A stretch of 64,000 bases of DNA. It comes from Clostridia bacterium. Lineage in GTDB: Bacteria > Bacillota > Clostridia > TANB77 > UBA1234. The stretch lies in assembly GCA_900753975.1 (NCBI GenBank), contig CAAEBC010000038.1, forward strand, positions 4,501 through 68,500. Direction: 5' to 3'. The notes under the pieces are model-generated. The model was given only the letters and a program-made list of their open reading frames with translations, was not told the origin of the DNA and ran no database searches. Positions 1 through 8,995 of this stretch are shown one piece after another (the first letter of the stretch is position 1; each line of letters begins with the position of its first letter). Position numbers and translations under genes: made by a program.

Positions 1-641
1 CATTTTTAGCAGGTCACGAATCTTTTGCTGCTGCTGAAGGTGCTATAGGTATTGCAAATTCTGCTAATAAAGTAAGAAAAGAGCCACTAAAAGTTATCTT
101 AAATGGTTTAGGAAAAGATGCTGCTCAAATTATTTCAAGAGTAAATGGTTTTACTTATGTTCAAACTAAGTTTGATTATTTTACAGGTAAATTAGAAGTT
201 GTTAAAGAAGTTGCTTATTCAAAAGGAGAAAGAGCAAAGGTTAGATGTTATGGTGCGGACGACGTTAGAGAAGGTGTTGCAATAATGCATTATGAAGATG
301 TTGACGTTTCTATAACAGGTAACTCAACTAACCCAACAAGATTCCAACACCCTGTTGCTGGAACATATAAGAAAGAATGTTTAGACAAGATGAAACGTTA
401 TTTTTCAGTTGCTTCTGGTGGTGGAACAGGTAGAACTCTTCACCCAGATAATATGGCAGCTGGTCCTGCTTCTTATGGTATGACTGATACTATGGGAAGA
501 ATGCACTCTGATGCTCAATTTGCTGGTTCTTCATCGGTTCCTGCACACGTTGAGATGATGGGATTGATTGGTATGGGTAATAACCCTATGGTTGGCGCCA
601 CAGTGGCTGTAGCAGTGGCTGTCGAAGAGGCTATGAAATAG
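1..641 (+). CDS. GGGtGRT family protein, 5' end outside window
   Basis: The frame is already open at the window edge, so the N-terminus is missing; 212 residues are visible. The motif that names the family, GGGTGRTLHPDNMA, lies about 140 residues into the visible part and is followed by a conserved Gly/Met-rich tail (AGPASYGMTDTMGRMH, then GLIGMGNNPMVGAT). I know of no established biochemical role for the family. In some anaerobes it neighbours a NifU/SufU-like iron-sulfur scaffold gene, which would lie upstream and cannot be seen. The promoter of the next gene begins four bases after the stop codon and no terminator is visible between them. Confidence 0.8.
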   Translation, partial: FLAGHESFAAAEGAIGIANSANKVRKEPLKVILNGLGKDAAQIISRVNGFTYVQTKFDYFTGKLEVVKEVAYSKGERAKVRCYGADDVREGVAIMHYEDVDVSITGNSTNPTRFQHPVAGTYKKECLDKMKRYFSVASGGGTGRTLHPDNMAAGPASYGMTDTMGRMHSDAQFAGSSSVPAHVEMMGLIGMGNNPMVGATVAVAVAVEEAMK

Positions 642-644
642 ATG

Positions 645-673
645 TTGACATTTTATGTAAAGTGTGGTACTAT
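645..673 (+). promoter_or_regulatory. Sigma-A type promoter for the orphan gene at 718
   Basis: TTGACA at 645-650, a 17-base spacer, then TACTAT at 668-673. It starts just after the preceding stop codon and about 45 bases before the start codon it serves. Confidence 0.75.
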
Positions 674-717
674 TAGTTGTGTTGAATTCTGAAAATTTTT
701 GATTGGAGGGCATTAAT

Positions 718-1125
718 ATGTACTACGATAATACGTCTGCATGGGCACCTACTTCGCGTCGTGGAATTACAGAAGCTACGATAACTGAGCAGTATTTGGC
801 AAAACATCCAGAAATTCAGCAAATGATTAAGGGCTGTCAAGAAGAGATGGAGAGGTTGCTGGCAAACTATGATCGTGTGCTGGGAATCGAAGAAAGGTTG
901 AAGGCTAAGACGCTAAATACCTTTATAAGGGAACCTATGGATTATAGGCGGAGCTTTATGGTTAATGTGGTTTTTTCGTCTTATCATGTGTGGGACGAAA
1001 GCCACAAAAAGTATCCCGAAATGCTAAAGCTAATTGCAGAATACAATCCGGAATATTTGCGTCAGGCGATAGCTGACCATGACCGGAAACTTAAGGTTTG
1101 TAAAGTAGAGGTGTATCATATTTGA
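718..1125 (+). CDS. Unknown protein, paralogue A of a tandem pair
   Basis: A 135-residue protein I do not recognise. The ATG at 718 is preceded by GGAGGG with a 7-base gap; an in-frame TTG at 703 overlaps that ribosome site and is rejected. It is a clear paralogue of the product of the gene at 1351: both share the core LNTFIREP, then SFMVN about eight residues later, and a C-terminal ADH(D/E)xKL...CKV. It is predicted mostly helical, with no signal peptide or membrane segment. Codon use is far less AT-biased than in neighbouring housekeeping genes and includes two in-frame CGG codons (949-951, 1084-1086). It has its own promoter and terminator, so it is monocistronic. Function unknown. Confidence 0.75.
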   Translation: MYYDNTSAWAPTSRRGITEATITEQYLAKHPEIQQMIKGCQEEMERLLANYDRVLGIEERLKAKTLNTFIREPMDYRRSFMVNVVFSSYHVWDESHKKYPEMLKLIAEYNPEYLRQAIADHDRKLKVCKVEVYHI

Positions 1126-1170
1126 TGATGCTTGGTTTACATCTTATTAAAAAATAGTTTGTTTTTTGGG

Positions 1171-1201
1171 CTGTTAACAATGTTGTTAGCAGTCTTTTTT
1201 T
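1171..1201 (+). terminator. Rho-independent terminator after paralogue A
   Basis: Arms 1171-1180 and 1183-1192 (CTGTTAACAA / TTGTTAGCAG, one G-U pair) followed by a run of T residues from 1193. Confidence 0.75.
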
Positions 1202-1275
1202 ATAGTGTTTATTCATAAAATATTGTGAAATTAGAAAATAATAGAATATATTTGCAATGAATTTTCTTATAGCCA

Positions 1276-1304
1276 TTGATTAATTATGTAAATCGTGGTA
1301 TCAT
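1276..1304 (+). promoter_or_regulatory. Promoter for the orphan gene at 1351
   Basis: TTGATT at 1276-1281, 17-base spacer, TATCAT at 1299-1304. The spacer shares the string TTATGTAAA with the spacer of the promoter at 645, in keeping with duplication of gene plus promoter. Confidence 0.65.
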
Positions 1305-1350
1305 ATTATTGTTGGTAAATACTTGCTAGAAGAATAAGGAGGAACTTAGA

Positions 1351-1764
1351 GTGATTAGAGATTACACTAGTGCATTTTGCCTGCCGAGCGCCCAGAAGGC
1401 GATGATTGAAGCTTCGATGACTGAAACCTATTTGGCTCATCATCCGAATGTTCGACAGTCAATTTGCGAAACGCAACGGCTCATGGACGATTTGGTAAAA
1501 ACGTATCAGGAAGTTCTTGGTACAGAAGGGAGCATTAAGGCGAAATGCCTTAACACATTCATCCGTGAACCACAGGAATACAAGAGTTCCTTTATGGTCA
1601 ACGCATTAATGATGTGTTATCGGGTATTCGACAAGACTCATGCGAAGTATCCCAGGCTGCTGGAACTTGTTAGTGAAAACGATCCAGATTGGCTGAAAGC
1701 AATTAAAGCCGACCATGAGGCGAAACTTGCAAGATGCAAAGTTCCAATCGTAGAGATTAATTAA
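1351..1764 (+). CDS. Unknown protein, paralogue B of a tandem pair
   Basis: A 137-residue protein starting at GTG 1351, preceded by AAGGAGGAAC. It aligns without gaps over most of its length with the product of the gene at 718 (shared LNTFIREP, SFMVN, KYP.LL.L, ADH..KL). Two in-frame CGG codons (1477-1479, 1621-1623) align with ordinary single residues of the paralogue, so CGG is read here as one triplet. Codon use is much richer in G and C than in the flanking genes. Like paralogue A it has a private promoter and terminator. No family, signal peptide or catalytic motif recognised. A helical regulatory or binding protein is possible but unsupported. Confidence 0.75.
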   Translation: MIRDYTSAFCLPSAQKAMIEASMTETYLAHHPNVRQSICETQRLMDDLVKTYQEVLGTEGSIKAKCLNTFIREPQEYKSSFMVNALMMCYRVFDKTHAKYPRLLELVSENDPDWLKAIKADHEAKLARCKVPIVEIN

Positions 1765-1773
1765 TTTCAACTT

Positions 1774-1813
1774 AAAAAGTGCTGTTAGACTTGTTTCTGA
1801 CAGCACTTTTTTC
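1774..1813 (+). terminator. Rho-independent terminator after paralogue B
   Basis: Arms at 1779-1789 and 1796-1806 (GTGCTGTTAGA / TCTGACAGCAC) with a 6-base loop, extended by A residues on the left and T residues on the right. Confidence 0.85.
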
Positions 1814-1860
1814 GTATTATTTGTTAATTTGTGGATATAATATCGTTTGAGGTGAAATAT

Positions 1861-3120
1861 ATGATTAGACGAATTGAAATAGAAAGTGTTTTGGCTAGAG
1901 AAGTTCTAGATTCAAGAGGAAATCCAACTGTTGAGGTGGAAGTTAAAACTGAGAAGAATGGTTTTGGGAGAGCGATTGTACCATCAGGTGCTTCTACTGG
2001 AAGTAGTGAAGCTGTGGAGCTTAGAGATAAGGATAAAAAGAGATATGATGGCAAAGGTGTTCTAGAAGCAGTTAACAATGTGAATAGGTTAATTAGTAAA
2101 GAACTAATTGGCATGAATGTTTTAGAACAAACGAAAATCGATAATTATCTAAATTATATGGATGGCACGAAAAATAAGTCGAGCTTGGGAGCAAACAGCA
2201 TTTTAGGGGTATCTATGGCTGTCTCGAGAGCTGCTGCTGATAGTCTCAAGATTCCACTTTATATGTATTTAGGCGGTGTATCTGGAAGCCATTTGCCAAT
2301 ACCGATGATGAATATTTTAAATGGTGGAAAGCATTCGGACAATAATGTTAATATTCAAGAGTTTATGATTGTTCCAAAGGATATTGATTTATTTTCTGAA
2401 AGACTTAGGATGTGTGTTGAAGTTTATAAGGAATTGAAGAAGATTTTGCGAAAAGATGGGCTTTCAACAGGTGTTGGAGATGAGGGAGGATTTGCTCCAA
2501 ATTTGAAAAGTGATGAAGAAGCTATTAGTTATATTATGAAAGCTATAGAGAGTGTAGGCTATTTGGATAATTTCAATATTGCTTTAGATGTGGCTGCCAG
2601 CGAGATGTACAAAAATGGAAAATATGAGTTTTGGAAAACTGGCGAAGTTAAAGAAGTTGATGAAATGATTGATTATTATAGGGAACTTATTTCTAAGTAC
2701 CCAATAATTTCGATAGAAGACGGATTAGCTGAAGAAGATTGGAGTGGATGGAAAAAGCTTACGAATGAGCTTGGCGAAAAGATTTATTTAGTTGGTGACG
2801 ATTTGTTTACTACAAATACGGAAAGATTACTAAAAGGAATAAGAGAAGAGACTGCAAATAGTATTTTAATTAAGCCTAATCAAATTGGTACTGTTACAGA
2901 GACTATTGAAACTATAAAGATGGCAAAAGCGAATGGATATATGCCTATAATGTCGCATCGTTCGGGCGAAACAGAGGATACGTTTATATCTGATTTTGCT
3001 GTAGGACTTAATTTGAAATATATTAAAACAGGAGCACCTTGCAGAAGTGAACGTGTAGCGAAATATAATGAACTTTTGAGGATTGAAGAAAATCTTAGAA
3101 ATGTGTTTGAAGAGATGTAA
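1861..3120 (+). CDS. eno: Enolase
   Basis: Phosphopyruvate hydratase: converts 2-phosphoglycerate to phosphoenolpyruvate in glycolysis, cytosolic. The ATG at 1861 follows GAGGTG by eight bases and gives 419 residues, close to the usual 430. Visible signatures: [14 protein letters not shown] near the N-terminus, SGASTG at 42-47 (followed by SSEA where GEFEA or GEHEA is commoner), [11 protein letters not shown] near 283, [20 protein letters not shown] with the catalytic lysine near 338, and [10 protein letters not shown] near 362. All metal and catalytic positions I can place look intact. It stands apart from other glycolytic genes here. Its own promoter is not clear; a TATAAT lies at 1836-1841 without a good -35 box. 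Confidence 0.97.
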   Translation: MIRRIEIESVLAREVLDSRGNPTVEVEVKTEKNGFGRAIVPSGASTGSSEAVELRDKDKKRYDGKGVLEAVNNVNRLISKELIGMNVLEQTKIDNYLNYMDGTKNKSSLGANSILGVSMAVSRAAADSLKIPLYMYLGGVSGSHLPIPMMNILNGGKHSDNNVNIQEFMIVPKDIDLFSERLRMCVEVYKELKKILRKDGLSTGVGDEGGFAPNLKSDEEAISYIMKAIESVGYLDNFNIALDVAASEMYKNGKYEFWKTGEVKEVDEMIDYYRELISKYPIISIEDGLAEEDWSGWKKLTNELGEKIYLVGDDLFTTNTERLLKGIREETANSILIKPNQIGTVTETIETIKMAKANGYMPIMSHRSGETEDTFISDFAVGLNLKYIKTGAPCRSERVAKYNELLRIEENLRNVFEEM

Positions 3121-3148
3121 CAAAACTTTTCATCTCTCAAGGATTAAC

Positions 3149-3177
3149 TTGCAAATTTTGTTAAAAAGCTGTAATAT
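3149..3177 (+). promoter_or_regulatory. Promoter for the acyl ligase gene at 3214
   Basis: TTGCAA at 3149-3154, 17-base spacer, TAATAT at 3172-3177, about 37 bases before the start codon. Confidence 0.65.
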
Positions 3178-3213
3178 ATATGTATTGTATATGAAAGATG
3201 GAGGTTTTTGTAT

Positions 3214-4887
3214 ATGGCGGAATTGCATTTTAAGGATTTGAGAGATATGCTTTCTCAAACAGAGAAAAAATACTCTGATGAAATTGCTTTTAAAATGAAA
3301 TATAGAAATGAAGTTGTGGGTATAAAATACTCGAAATTTATAGAGGATATTAAGTGCTTAGGCTCTTATTTCACAACATTAAATTTAGAAAATAAAAGAA
3401 TAGGTATTTTCTCAGAAAATAGATACGAGTGGAATGTATCATATTTGGCTACGGCAACTTCTAATATGGTTGTTGTTCCAATAGATAAGGCACTTCCAGA
3501 AAACGAGTTCTTATCTTTGGTTCAAAGAGCTCAAGTAGAGGTTTTGATATATGATAAAAAACATTCGCCATTTGTGCAAAAATTGGTTGAAAGTTCGAAT
3601 TCACCTGTTAAATATTATATTGGTATGGATGATGACTTTAATCAAAAAATTGACGAAGGTAGAATTATTTTAGGAAGAAAAGATAATAAATATAATAAAA
3701 TTAAAATAGAAAATGATAAGCCAAAGTTTATGCTTTTCACATCTGGTACTACATCTACATCTAAATGTGTACTTCTTTCACACAGAAATATTTGTAGTAA
3801 CATCGAAGGAATTGCAGACGCCTTGGACGTAACTAAAGATGATACACTTTTATCTTTTTTACCTGCACATCACACTTTTGAATGTACTGCTGGATTTTTA
3901 TATCCAGTATCTGTTGGTGCTAAAATTGCTTTTTGTGAAGGTTTAAGACACATGGTTGATAACATGAAAGATTTTGAAGTTTCAGCTATGATAAGTGTGC
4001 CACTTCTTTATGAGGGCATCTACAAAAAGCTTTGGAAACAAATTGTTAAATCTAAAAAAGAAAAGCAAGTAAAAGTTGCTTTAAAGGCAAGCGAGGCATT
4101 ATTAAAAGTTGGTGTAGATATGAGAATGCAACTTTTTAAACAAGTTCATGAAGCTCTTGGTGGAAAAATGAGGCTTTTAGTAAGTGGTGCTGCTGCAATT
4201 ACGCCAGAAGTTGCCAAAGGGTACAATGACTTTGGTTTCACAATGTATCAAGGATACGGATTAACTGAAACGTCACCTGTTGTTGCTGTTGAAAAAGTTG
4301 ATCATGTAAAAAACGGTTCTGTTGGTGTGCCTCTTAAGAAAATTGAAGTTAAAATCGATGAACCAGATGATACTGGAATAGGCGAGATAATGGTAAAAGG
4401 TCCGTCTGTTATGCTTGGATATTATAATGATGAAAAAGCAACAAATAAAGTTTTAGAACATGGTTGGTTTAGAACAGGCGATTTAGGTAGAATAGATGAG
4501 GGCGGATACATTTTCATAACAGGAAGAAAGAAAGATGTAATTGTCTTAAAAAATGGTAAAAATGTATTTCCAGATGAGCTAGAAATTTTAGTTAATAAAC
4601 TTCCTTGCGTTAAAGAATCTTTAGTTTACGGCTATACACTAGAAGACGGAGACGTCGAAATAAGAGCGAAAATTGTTTATGATAAAGATGAATTTGTACA
4701 AGAAATAGGCATTATGCAAGATGAAGAAATGTATGAAATGTATATGAAAAAAATAAAAGAATTAAATAAGAAAATGCCTACGTATAAATATATAAGAAAT
4801 CTTATCATTACAGATGAACCACTTATAAAGACGACTACAAATAAAGTTAAAAGGCAAGAGGAACTAAAGAAAATATTAGGCAAATAA
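3214..4887 (+). CDS. AMP-dependent long-chain acyl-CoA (or acyl-ACP) ligase
   Basis: An adenylate-forming enzyme of 557 residues that should activate a fatty acid with ATP and pass it to CoA or a carrier protein. The ATG at 3214 follows GGAGG. Motifs: the phosphate loop near 173 reads TSGTTSTSKCVLLSH, where the family norm is TSGTTGxPKG; the adenine/acyl motif YQGYGLTETSPV is near 345; TGDLG near 420 is followed by GRKKDVIVLKNGKNVFPDE; and a C-terminal KTTTNKVKR carries the probable catalytic lysine. Closest relative visible is the minus-strand gene at 45932, with the same altered phosphate loop. Substrate cannot be told from sequence. Confidence 0.85.
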   Translation: MAELHFKDLRDMLSQTEKKYSDEIAFKMKYRNEVVGIKYSKFIEDIKCLGSYFTTLNLENKRIGIFSENRYEWNVSYLATATSNMVVVPIDKALPENEFLSLVQRAQVEVLIYDKKHSPFVQKLVESSNSPVKYYIGMDDDFNQKIDEGRIILGRKDNKYNKIKIENDKPKFMLFTSGTTSTSKCVLLSHRNICSNIEGIADALDVTKDDTLLSFLPAHHTFECTAGFLYPVSVGAKIAFCEGLRHMVDNMKDFEVSAMISVPLLYEGIYKKLWKQIVKSKKEKQVKVALKASEALLKVGVDMRMQLFKQVHEALGGKMRLLVSGAAAITPEVAKGYNDFGFTMYQGYGLTETSPVVAVEKVDHVKNGSVGVPLKKIEVKIDEPDDTGIGEIMVKGPSVMLGYYNDEKATNKVLEHGWFRTGDLGRIDEGGYIFITGRKKDVIVLKNGKNVFPDELEILVNKLPCVKESLVYGYTLEDGDVEIRAKIVYDKDEFVQEIGIMQDEEMYEMYMKKIKELNKKMPTYKYIRNLIITDEPLIKTTTNKVKRQEELKKILGK

Positions 4888-4972
4888 ATTTAAATAAATA
4901 ACCTCTTTTTCTCAAATACTATAATTAGCTGCTGTGTAATATTATTGTAACATAAACTTAATAATACTGTAA

Positions 4973-5001
4973 TTGTAAAAAAAAGTTGAAAAATGTATAA
5001 T
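4973..5001 (+). promoter_or_regulatory. Promoter for the gene at 5067
   Basis: TTGTAA at 4973-4978, 17-base spacer, TATAAT at 4996-5001. Transcription would begin near 5008, placing the ribosome site and leader hairpin inside the transcript. Confidence 0.7.
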
Positions 5002-5027
5002 TAACATAGTAGATTAACTAAAGAGAA

Positions 5028-5069
5028 AGGGAGGTTTCTTAGGTAACAGCAAATTACCTAGGTAAAGTG
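5028..5069 (+). promoter_or_regulatory. Ribosome site separated from start by a hairpin
   Basis: A strong Shine-Dalgarno core GGGAGG (5029-5034) is followed by a 9-base-pair stem (5038-5046 with 5054-5062, one G-U pair, loop 5047-5053) before GTG at 5067. Counting only unpaired bases, the core-to-GTG gap is 7, an ideal spacing; linearly it is 32, which would be too far. The geometry suggests that the hairpin brings the site to the start codon. Confidence 0.6.
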
Positions 5070-5834
5070 CGTATGGATACAAATACAGTTGATGTAAAAG
5101 CAGTTGAACTACAAAGACAAGTTCAAAAGCTTGAAAAATTAGAAAAGATGATTAATCCAAATAGTAAAAAATCACTTATTTTGTGGGAAGAAGATGACAG
5201 CTTCAAATCACTTATTTTTGGCATTGTTGAATATGCTAAAACATGTGATACAGAAGAAGCTTTTCCTGTAGAATTATTAGATAAATTAAATGCATTAGAT
5301 AGTGACGTTAAGACTCAAATTATTGCGGGAAAGGAAAAAATAGAGTCTTTAAACGAACAAGCAAATAAAAACTTAGAACTAAGCAGACTTTTGTCTACAA
5401 TATATATATCTGCAATGGCAGCCAATCCTTTAGATGAGTACGAAGAAGCGATTGCAAACAATCCAGAAATTACTGGAATGAAAGAATATTTACAAGCAAT
5501 AGCTACTTGCGTATCAAATTCTGAAGAATATGTTAAAGCCGAAAAAACAATAAAATCTAAAATTAGCAATTTAGAAAATAGTGTTCATATAACTATAGAT
5601 TTGGAAAGAACAACAAGCAAATCAGGAGCACTTGAGTATATTGCAAAAGAAATAGAACCAGCAATAAAAAGACTTCAAACTCTATACGATGAAAAATATT
5701 CTACAGTTGCAGATGGCGACGAAGACGTAGAAATGTCACTTGCACTTAGAAAAACCCTTAGAGAAAAAGTTTACGATGCTGTTATCAAACCATTTGCTTC
5801 ATTATTTAAATGGAAAAAGAAAGCTAAAAATTAA
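5067..5834 (+). CDS. Unknown helical protein
   Basis: A 255-residue protein, unrecognised. I choose GTG 5067 because it fits the hairpin-bridged ribosome site; ATG 5073 is the alternative and removes two residues. The sequence is rich in Lys, Glu and Leu with no signal peptide; heptad-like stretches near 10-30 and 85-110 suggest coiled coil. It ends in a basic tail (KWKKKAKN) after an aromatic FASLFKW, which might be membrane-associating. It is monocistronic, with its own promoter and a very strong terminator. Codon use matches the AT-rich housekeeping genes, so it looks native. No function can be assigned. Confidence 0.8.
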   Translation: MRMDTNTVDVKAVELQRQVQKLEKLEKMINPNSKKSLILWEEDDSFKSLIFGIVEYAKTCDTEEAFPVELLDKLNALDSDVKTQIIAGKEKIESLNEQANKNLELSRLLSTIYISAMAANPLDEYEEAIANNPEITGMKEYLQAIATCVSNSEEYVKAEKTIKSKISNLENSVHITIDLERTTSKSGALEYIAKEIEPAIKRLQTLYDEKYSTVADGDEDVEMSLALRKTLREKVYDAVIKPFASLFKWKKKAKN

Positions 5835-5850
5835 TTTTGTCTATACAAAA

Positions 5851-5887
5851 AAGATTGCAAACCCAAAGGTTTGCAATCTTTTTTTAT
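5851..5887 (+). terminator. Strong rho-independent terminator
   Basis: A perfect 13-base-pair stem, 5851-5863 with 5868-5880, loop CAAA, then a T run. Confidence 0.92.
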
Positions 5888-5907
5888 TGTGGTCAGAAAA
5901 TATATTG

Positions 5908-6006
5908 AGGTATGATAATACTTTTAGTAGCGTTTTTTGTCAAGGTGGAGATTGCGAAGCAATACTACCTTGACAAAACCTAGCGGATAAAAGTTTTATC
6001 ATACCT
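5908..6006. repeat. 99-bp imperfect palindrome between convergent genes
   Basis: Outer arms AGGTATGATA (5908-5917) and TATCATACCT (5997-6006), inner arms GTCAAGGT (5939-5946) and ACCTTGAC (5967-5974), and a central ATTGC-GAA-GCAAT (5951-5963). The arms match almost end to end with a few mismatches and bulges. It codes for nothing and lies between the gene at 5067 and mutS2. Confidence 0.8.
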
Positions 6007-6028
6007 TAGCACATATATATTTTGGGGT

Positions 6029-8398
6029 TTATTTGAGTATAGCAATAGTAACTCCAGAGTCGCCTTCACCATACACCCCTAATCTAAACTCACTTACATG
6101 TGGATTAGATTTCAAATACGATTGAACTCCTTTTCTTAAAAGTCCTGTACCTTTTCCATGCACAATTCGTATTTCGTGCAAACCAGAAAGGTAAGCATCA
6201 TCTATATATTTTTCTAACACAGCTGTAGCTTCGTCGACAGTCATTCCAAGTAAATTTATTTCTGTAGAAATATTTTGAGATTTTTTAACACTAGTTCTAT
6301 TTCTTTGAGCAGTATTTTTATTAGTTAAATTTCGCTTTGGTTTTTCTATATTTGAAATGTGCATTGTTAGTTTTATAAGTCCAGATTGTACAACGACATT
6401 TCCGTTTTTATCTGGAAGAGACACTACTGTTACATTTTGGTCTATAGTAGGAACATACACTTCCATACCTTTAAGAATTTCAGATACTTTAAGCGAATTT
6501 GAAGTGCTTTCTTTTGGAGCTAATAAATCTTTTTGTATCTCAGAAATACTCTTTTTAATTTTTTGTCTATTTTCTTCAGCTTTTTTATATTGGTCTTTTG
6601 AAGAAGTAGTTTTAATTTCTATTAAGTCTTTTATTATTTGATTTGCTTCTTCTTCAGCATTTAAAAGAATATCTCTAGCTTCGATTTTTGCTTTAGTTAA
6701 AATATCCGCTTTCTTTTGCAATATATCATCTTTAGTTTTTTGAGCAGTTTCTTTGATTGTTTTAGCTTCGTATAGCATCTTATCAGATAGTTCTTTTTGC
6801 TCTTTTATAGCTTTTTTATCTTGTTCGATATTTGTTAGGATATCTTCAAACTTAACATTCTCTTCACTGATATAAGCACTTGCGTCACCTAGAATTTTAT
6901 CTGATAATCCCAACTTTTTAGAAATTAGAAAGGCATTACTGCGACCTGGTACACCAATTAAAAGTTTATATGTTGGTGTAAGTTTTTCAAAATCAAATTC
7001 ACAGCAAGCATTTTCCATTCCGTTTTTTTGCATTGCAAAAGTTTTTAACTCACTATAGTGGGTGGTAGCAATAGTTCTACAATCAAAATCGTGTAAATAG
7101 CTTAAGATTGCTCTAGCAAGTGCACTTCCTTCAACGGGGTCTGTACCAGAACCAAGCTCATCTATTAAAACTAAATCTTTTTTGGTTATATTGTCTGTGA
7201 TGTTAACTATGTTTGTCATGTGAGCAGAAAATGTACTAAGTGATTGTTCAATACTTTGCTCGTCGCCAATATCTGTGTAAACGTTATCAAAAACAGAAAT
7301 CTCAGAGCTTTCACTTGCAGGAATATGTAATCCAGCTTCTGTCATTAAAGTAAGCAGACCGACAGTCTTTAATGTTACCGTTTTGCCGCCTGTATTTGGA
7401 CCAGTAATTACTAAACAATTAAATTTATCGCCAAGCCATACATCAATAGGGACAACTGTTTTAGGATTTAGTAGTGGATGTTTTGCCTTTTTTAAATTTA
7501 TATAGCCTCTGTCATTTAATTTTGGCATAAATGCATCCATATCAAATGCAAGCTTTGCTTTTGCAAATGCAAAATCTATTTTACCAATTAAAATAGTATT
7601 TTCTTGTAGTTCGTTTGTAATAGGGCTTACCATTTGAGATAGAAGAGCTAAAATACGTTCTATTTCAGTTTTTTCTTTTAATTGTAATTCTTTAATTTCA
7701 TTATTTATATTAAAAATAGAAGTTGGCTCTATAAATATTGTGCTACCAGATGCAGAAGAGTCATGCACTAAGCCGTTTATTTCATTTTTGTATTCTTGTT
7801 TTACTGGAATTACATATCTTCCATTTCTAAAAGTAACAACAGCATCTTGTAAGTATTTTGAAGTAGAAGAAGAGTGTATAAGATTATTTAGTTTGTCTTT
7901 GATTTTATTTTCTGCATCATGAATTTGCTTTCTAATTTTATGCAGCATAGGACTTGCGTAATCATCTAATTCAGTATCTGTTTTTATACATCTAAAGATT
8001 TCGCTTTCAAGATTTCTATTTGTATAGATTGCTTCAAAATAGTTATTTAATATTTCTATGCCATCTATATCGTCGTTTTTATAATATTCTTTTATCTCTC
8101 TTGAAATTTTTAAAGTTGTTGCTACAGTAAGTAGCTCTTCAATATTTAAAACCCCACCAACATTTAGTTTGTTAATAATATTTTCTAAATTTGCGATAGG
8201 CGAGAGTGGTACACTATTTTTTCTTAAACTAAAAGAACAAGCTTCTTTTGTTTCTGTTTGAAGCATTTGCACAGTTTCTATATGGTTACTTGGTAATAGT
8301 TTTTCGGCAATTTCTTTGCCTATATATGTTACACAGTTTGATGACAATAAGCTTATTATTTTGTTATATTCCAAATTTTTTAAAGTTCTATTTTGCAT
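6029..8398 (-). CDS. mutS2: Endonuclease MutS2
   Basis: A 789-residue MutS2, the usual family length. Known roles of the family are suppression of homologous recombination and splitting of collided ribosomes; it is not classical mismatch repair. Domain order seen: N-terminal lever/core region (about 1-320), ATPase with Walker A GPNTGGKT near 331 and Walker B followed by DELGSGTDP near 411, a long Lys/Glu-rich coiled coil (about 510-630), and a C-terminal Smr nuclease domain (about 710-789) with HGKGTGLLRKGV. The start ATG is preceded by GAAAGGA on the minus strand. It is transcribed alone, convergent with the gene at 5067. Confidence 0.96.
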   Translation of the reverse strand: MQNRTLKNLEYNKIISLLSSNCVTYIGKEIAEKLLPSNHIETVQMLQTETKEACSFSLRKNSVPLSPIANLENIINKLNVGGVLNIEELLTVATTLKISREIKEYYKNDDIDGIEILNNYFEAIYTNRNLESEIFRCIKTDTELDDYASPMLHKIRKQIHDAENKIKDKLNNLIHSSSTSKYLQDAVVTFRNGRYVIPVKQEYKNEINGLVHDSSASGSTIFIEPTSIFNINNEIKELQLKEKTEIERILALLSQMVSPITNELQENTILIGKIDFAFAKAKLAFDMDAFMPKLNDRGYINLKKAKHPLLNPKTVVPIDVWLGDKFNCLVITGPNTGGKTVTLKTVGLLTLMTEAGLHIPASESSEISVFDNVYTDIGDEQSIEQSLSTFSAHMTNIVNITDNITKKDLVLIDELGSGTDPVEGSALARAILSYLHDFDCRTIATTHYSELKTFAMQKNGMENACCEFDFEKLTPTYKLLIGVPGRSNAFLISKKLGLSDKILGDASAYISEENVKFEDILTNIEQDKKAIKEQKELSDKMLYEAKTIKETAQKTKDDILQKKADILTKAKIEARDILLNAEEEANQIIKDLIEIKTTSSKDQYKKAEENRQKIKKSISEIQKDLLAPKESTSNSLKVSEILKGMEVYVPTIDQNVTVVSLPDKNGNVVVQSGLIKLTMHISNIEKPKRNLTNKNTAQRNRTSVKKSQNISTEINLLGMTVDEATAVLEKYIDDAYLSGLHEIRIVHGKGTGLLRKGVQSYLKSNPHVSEFRLGVYGEGDSGVTIAILK

Positions 8399-8472
8399 TT
8401 TAAGTTCCTTTCAAAATAAATTATTTTAGCATTATTATTACACAAAAATGCCTAAAAATCAATAGCATGGGC

Positions 8473-8502
8473 TTGACTAAATAGGAAGGTCTATGCTAAA
8501 AT
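8473..8502 (+). promoter_or_regulatory. Promoter for the orphan gene at 8560
   Basis: TTGACT at 8473-8478, 18-base spacer, TAAAAT at 8497-8502, with TG one base before the -10 box (extended -10). Confidence 0.65.
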
Positions 8503-8559
8503 ATGGGCGAAAAGGGTATCTATGATCTTCGGACTTTAATTAAGGGAGGATGGTATCTA

Positions 8560-8994
8560 ATGGGTAAAAGCAAGATGACTGCTGAGGAAAAACTCATTAA
8601 CATTTTGTTTGAAAATTGTTATGAAAAGCCGTTACCTAGAGAAGATGATGAGTTGTTTTTCGTCTTAGTTGGCATTGATCTAGCAAAGAACTCTTGCAAA
8701 TTCGCAAAAAGAGTTATGGATACACAAACTTTTAGCTTGCAGTCTGAACTTGAAAAGAGACGTAATGAGCAAAAGATTAAGATGCTTTCTGAATGTTATC
8801 AGAATTTCATGGAATACGTCTGTGAAGTTAAGGGATTTCCGAAGAAAGATAGGGCAGAACTTTACGGTAATTGGTATAGAATGATGATAAAGAAATATGA
8901 AGAGAACCAAAAAGTATGGTATAAACGTATAAAAGAAGAGACATATTACGTTTTGGCTGTTAATGATATGCAGATGCAAAAAATGGGTATATAG
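8560..8994 (+). CDS. Unknown small protein
   Basis: A 144-residue protein of unknown family. ATG 8560 has GGAGGA nine bases upstream; the longer open frame from 8503 lacks a ribosome site. The product is highly charged and probably helical (SELEKRRNEQKIKMLSECYQ, then KYEENQKVWYKRIKEE) with no signal or membrane segment. It is a lone plus-strand gene between two minus-strand operons, with a private promoter and terminator, the same arrangement as the unknown genes at 718 and 1351. No CGG codons, and codon use is only mildly different from its neighbours. Confidence 0.7.
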   Translation: MGKSKMTAEEKLINILFENCYEKPLPREDDELFFVLVGIDLAKNSCKFAKRVMDTQTFSLQSELEKRRNEQKIKMLSECYQNFMEYVCEVKGFPKKDRAELYGNWYRMMIKKYEENQKVWYKRIKEETYYVLAVNDMQMQKMGI

Positions 8995-8995
8995 A

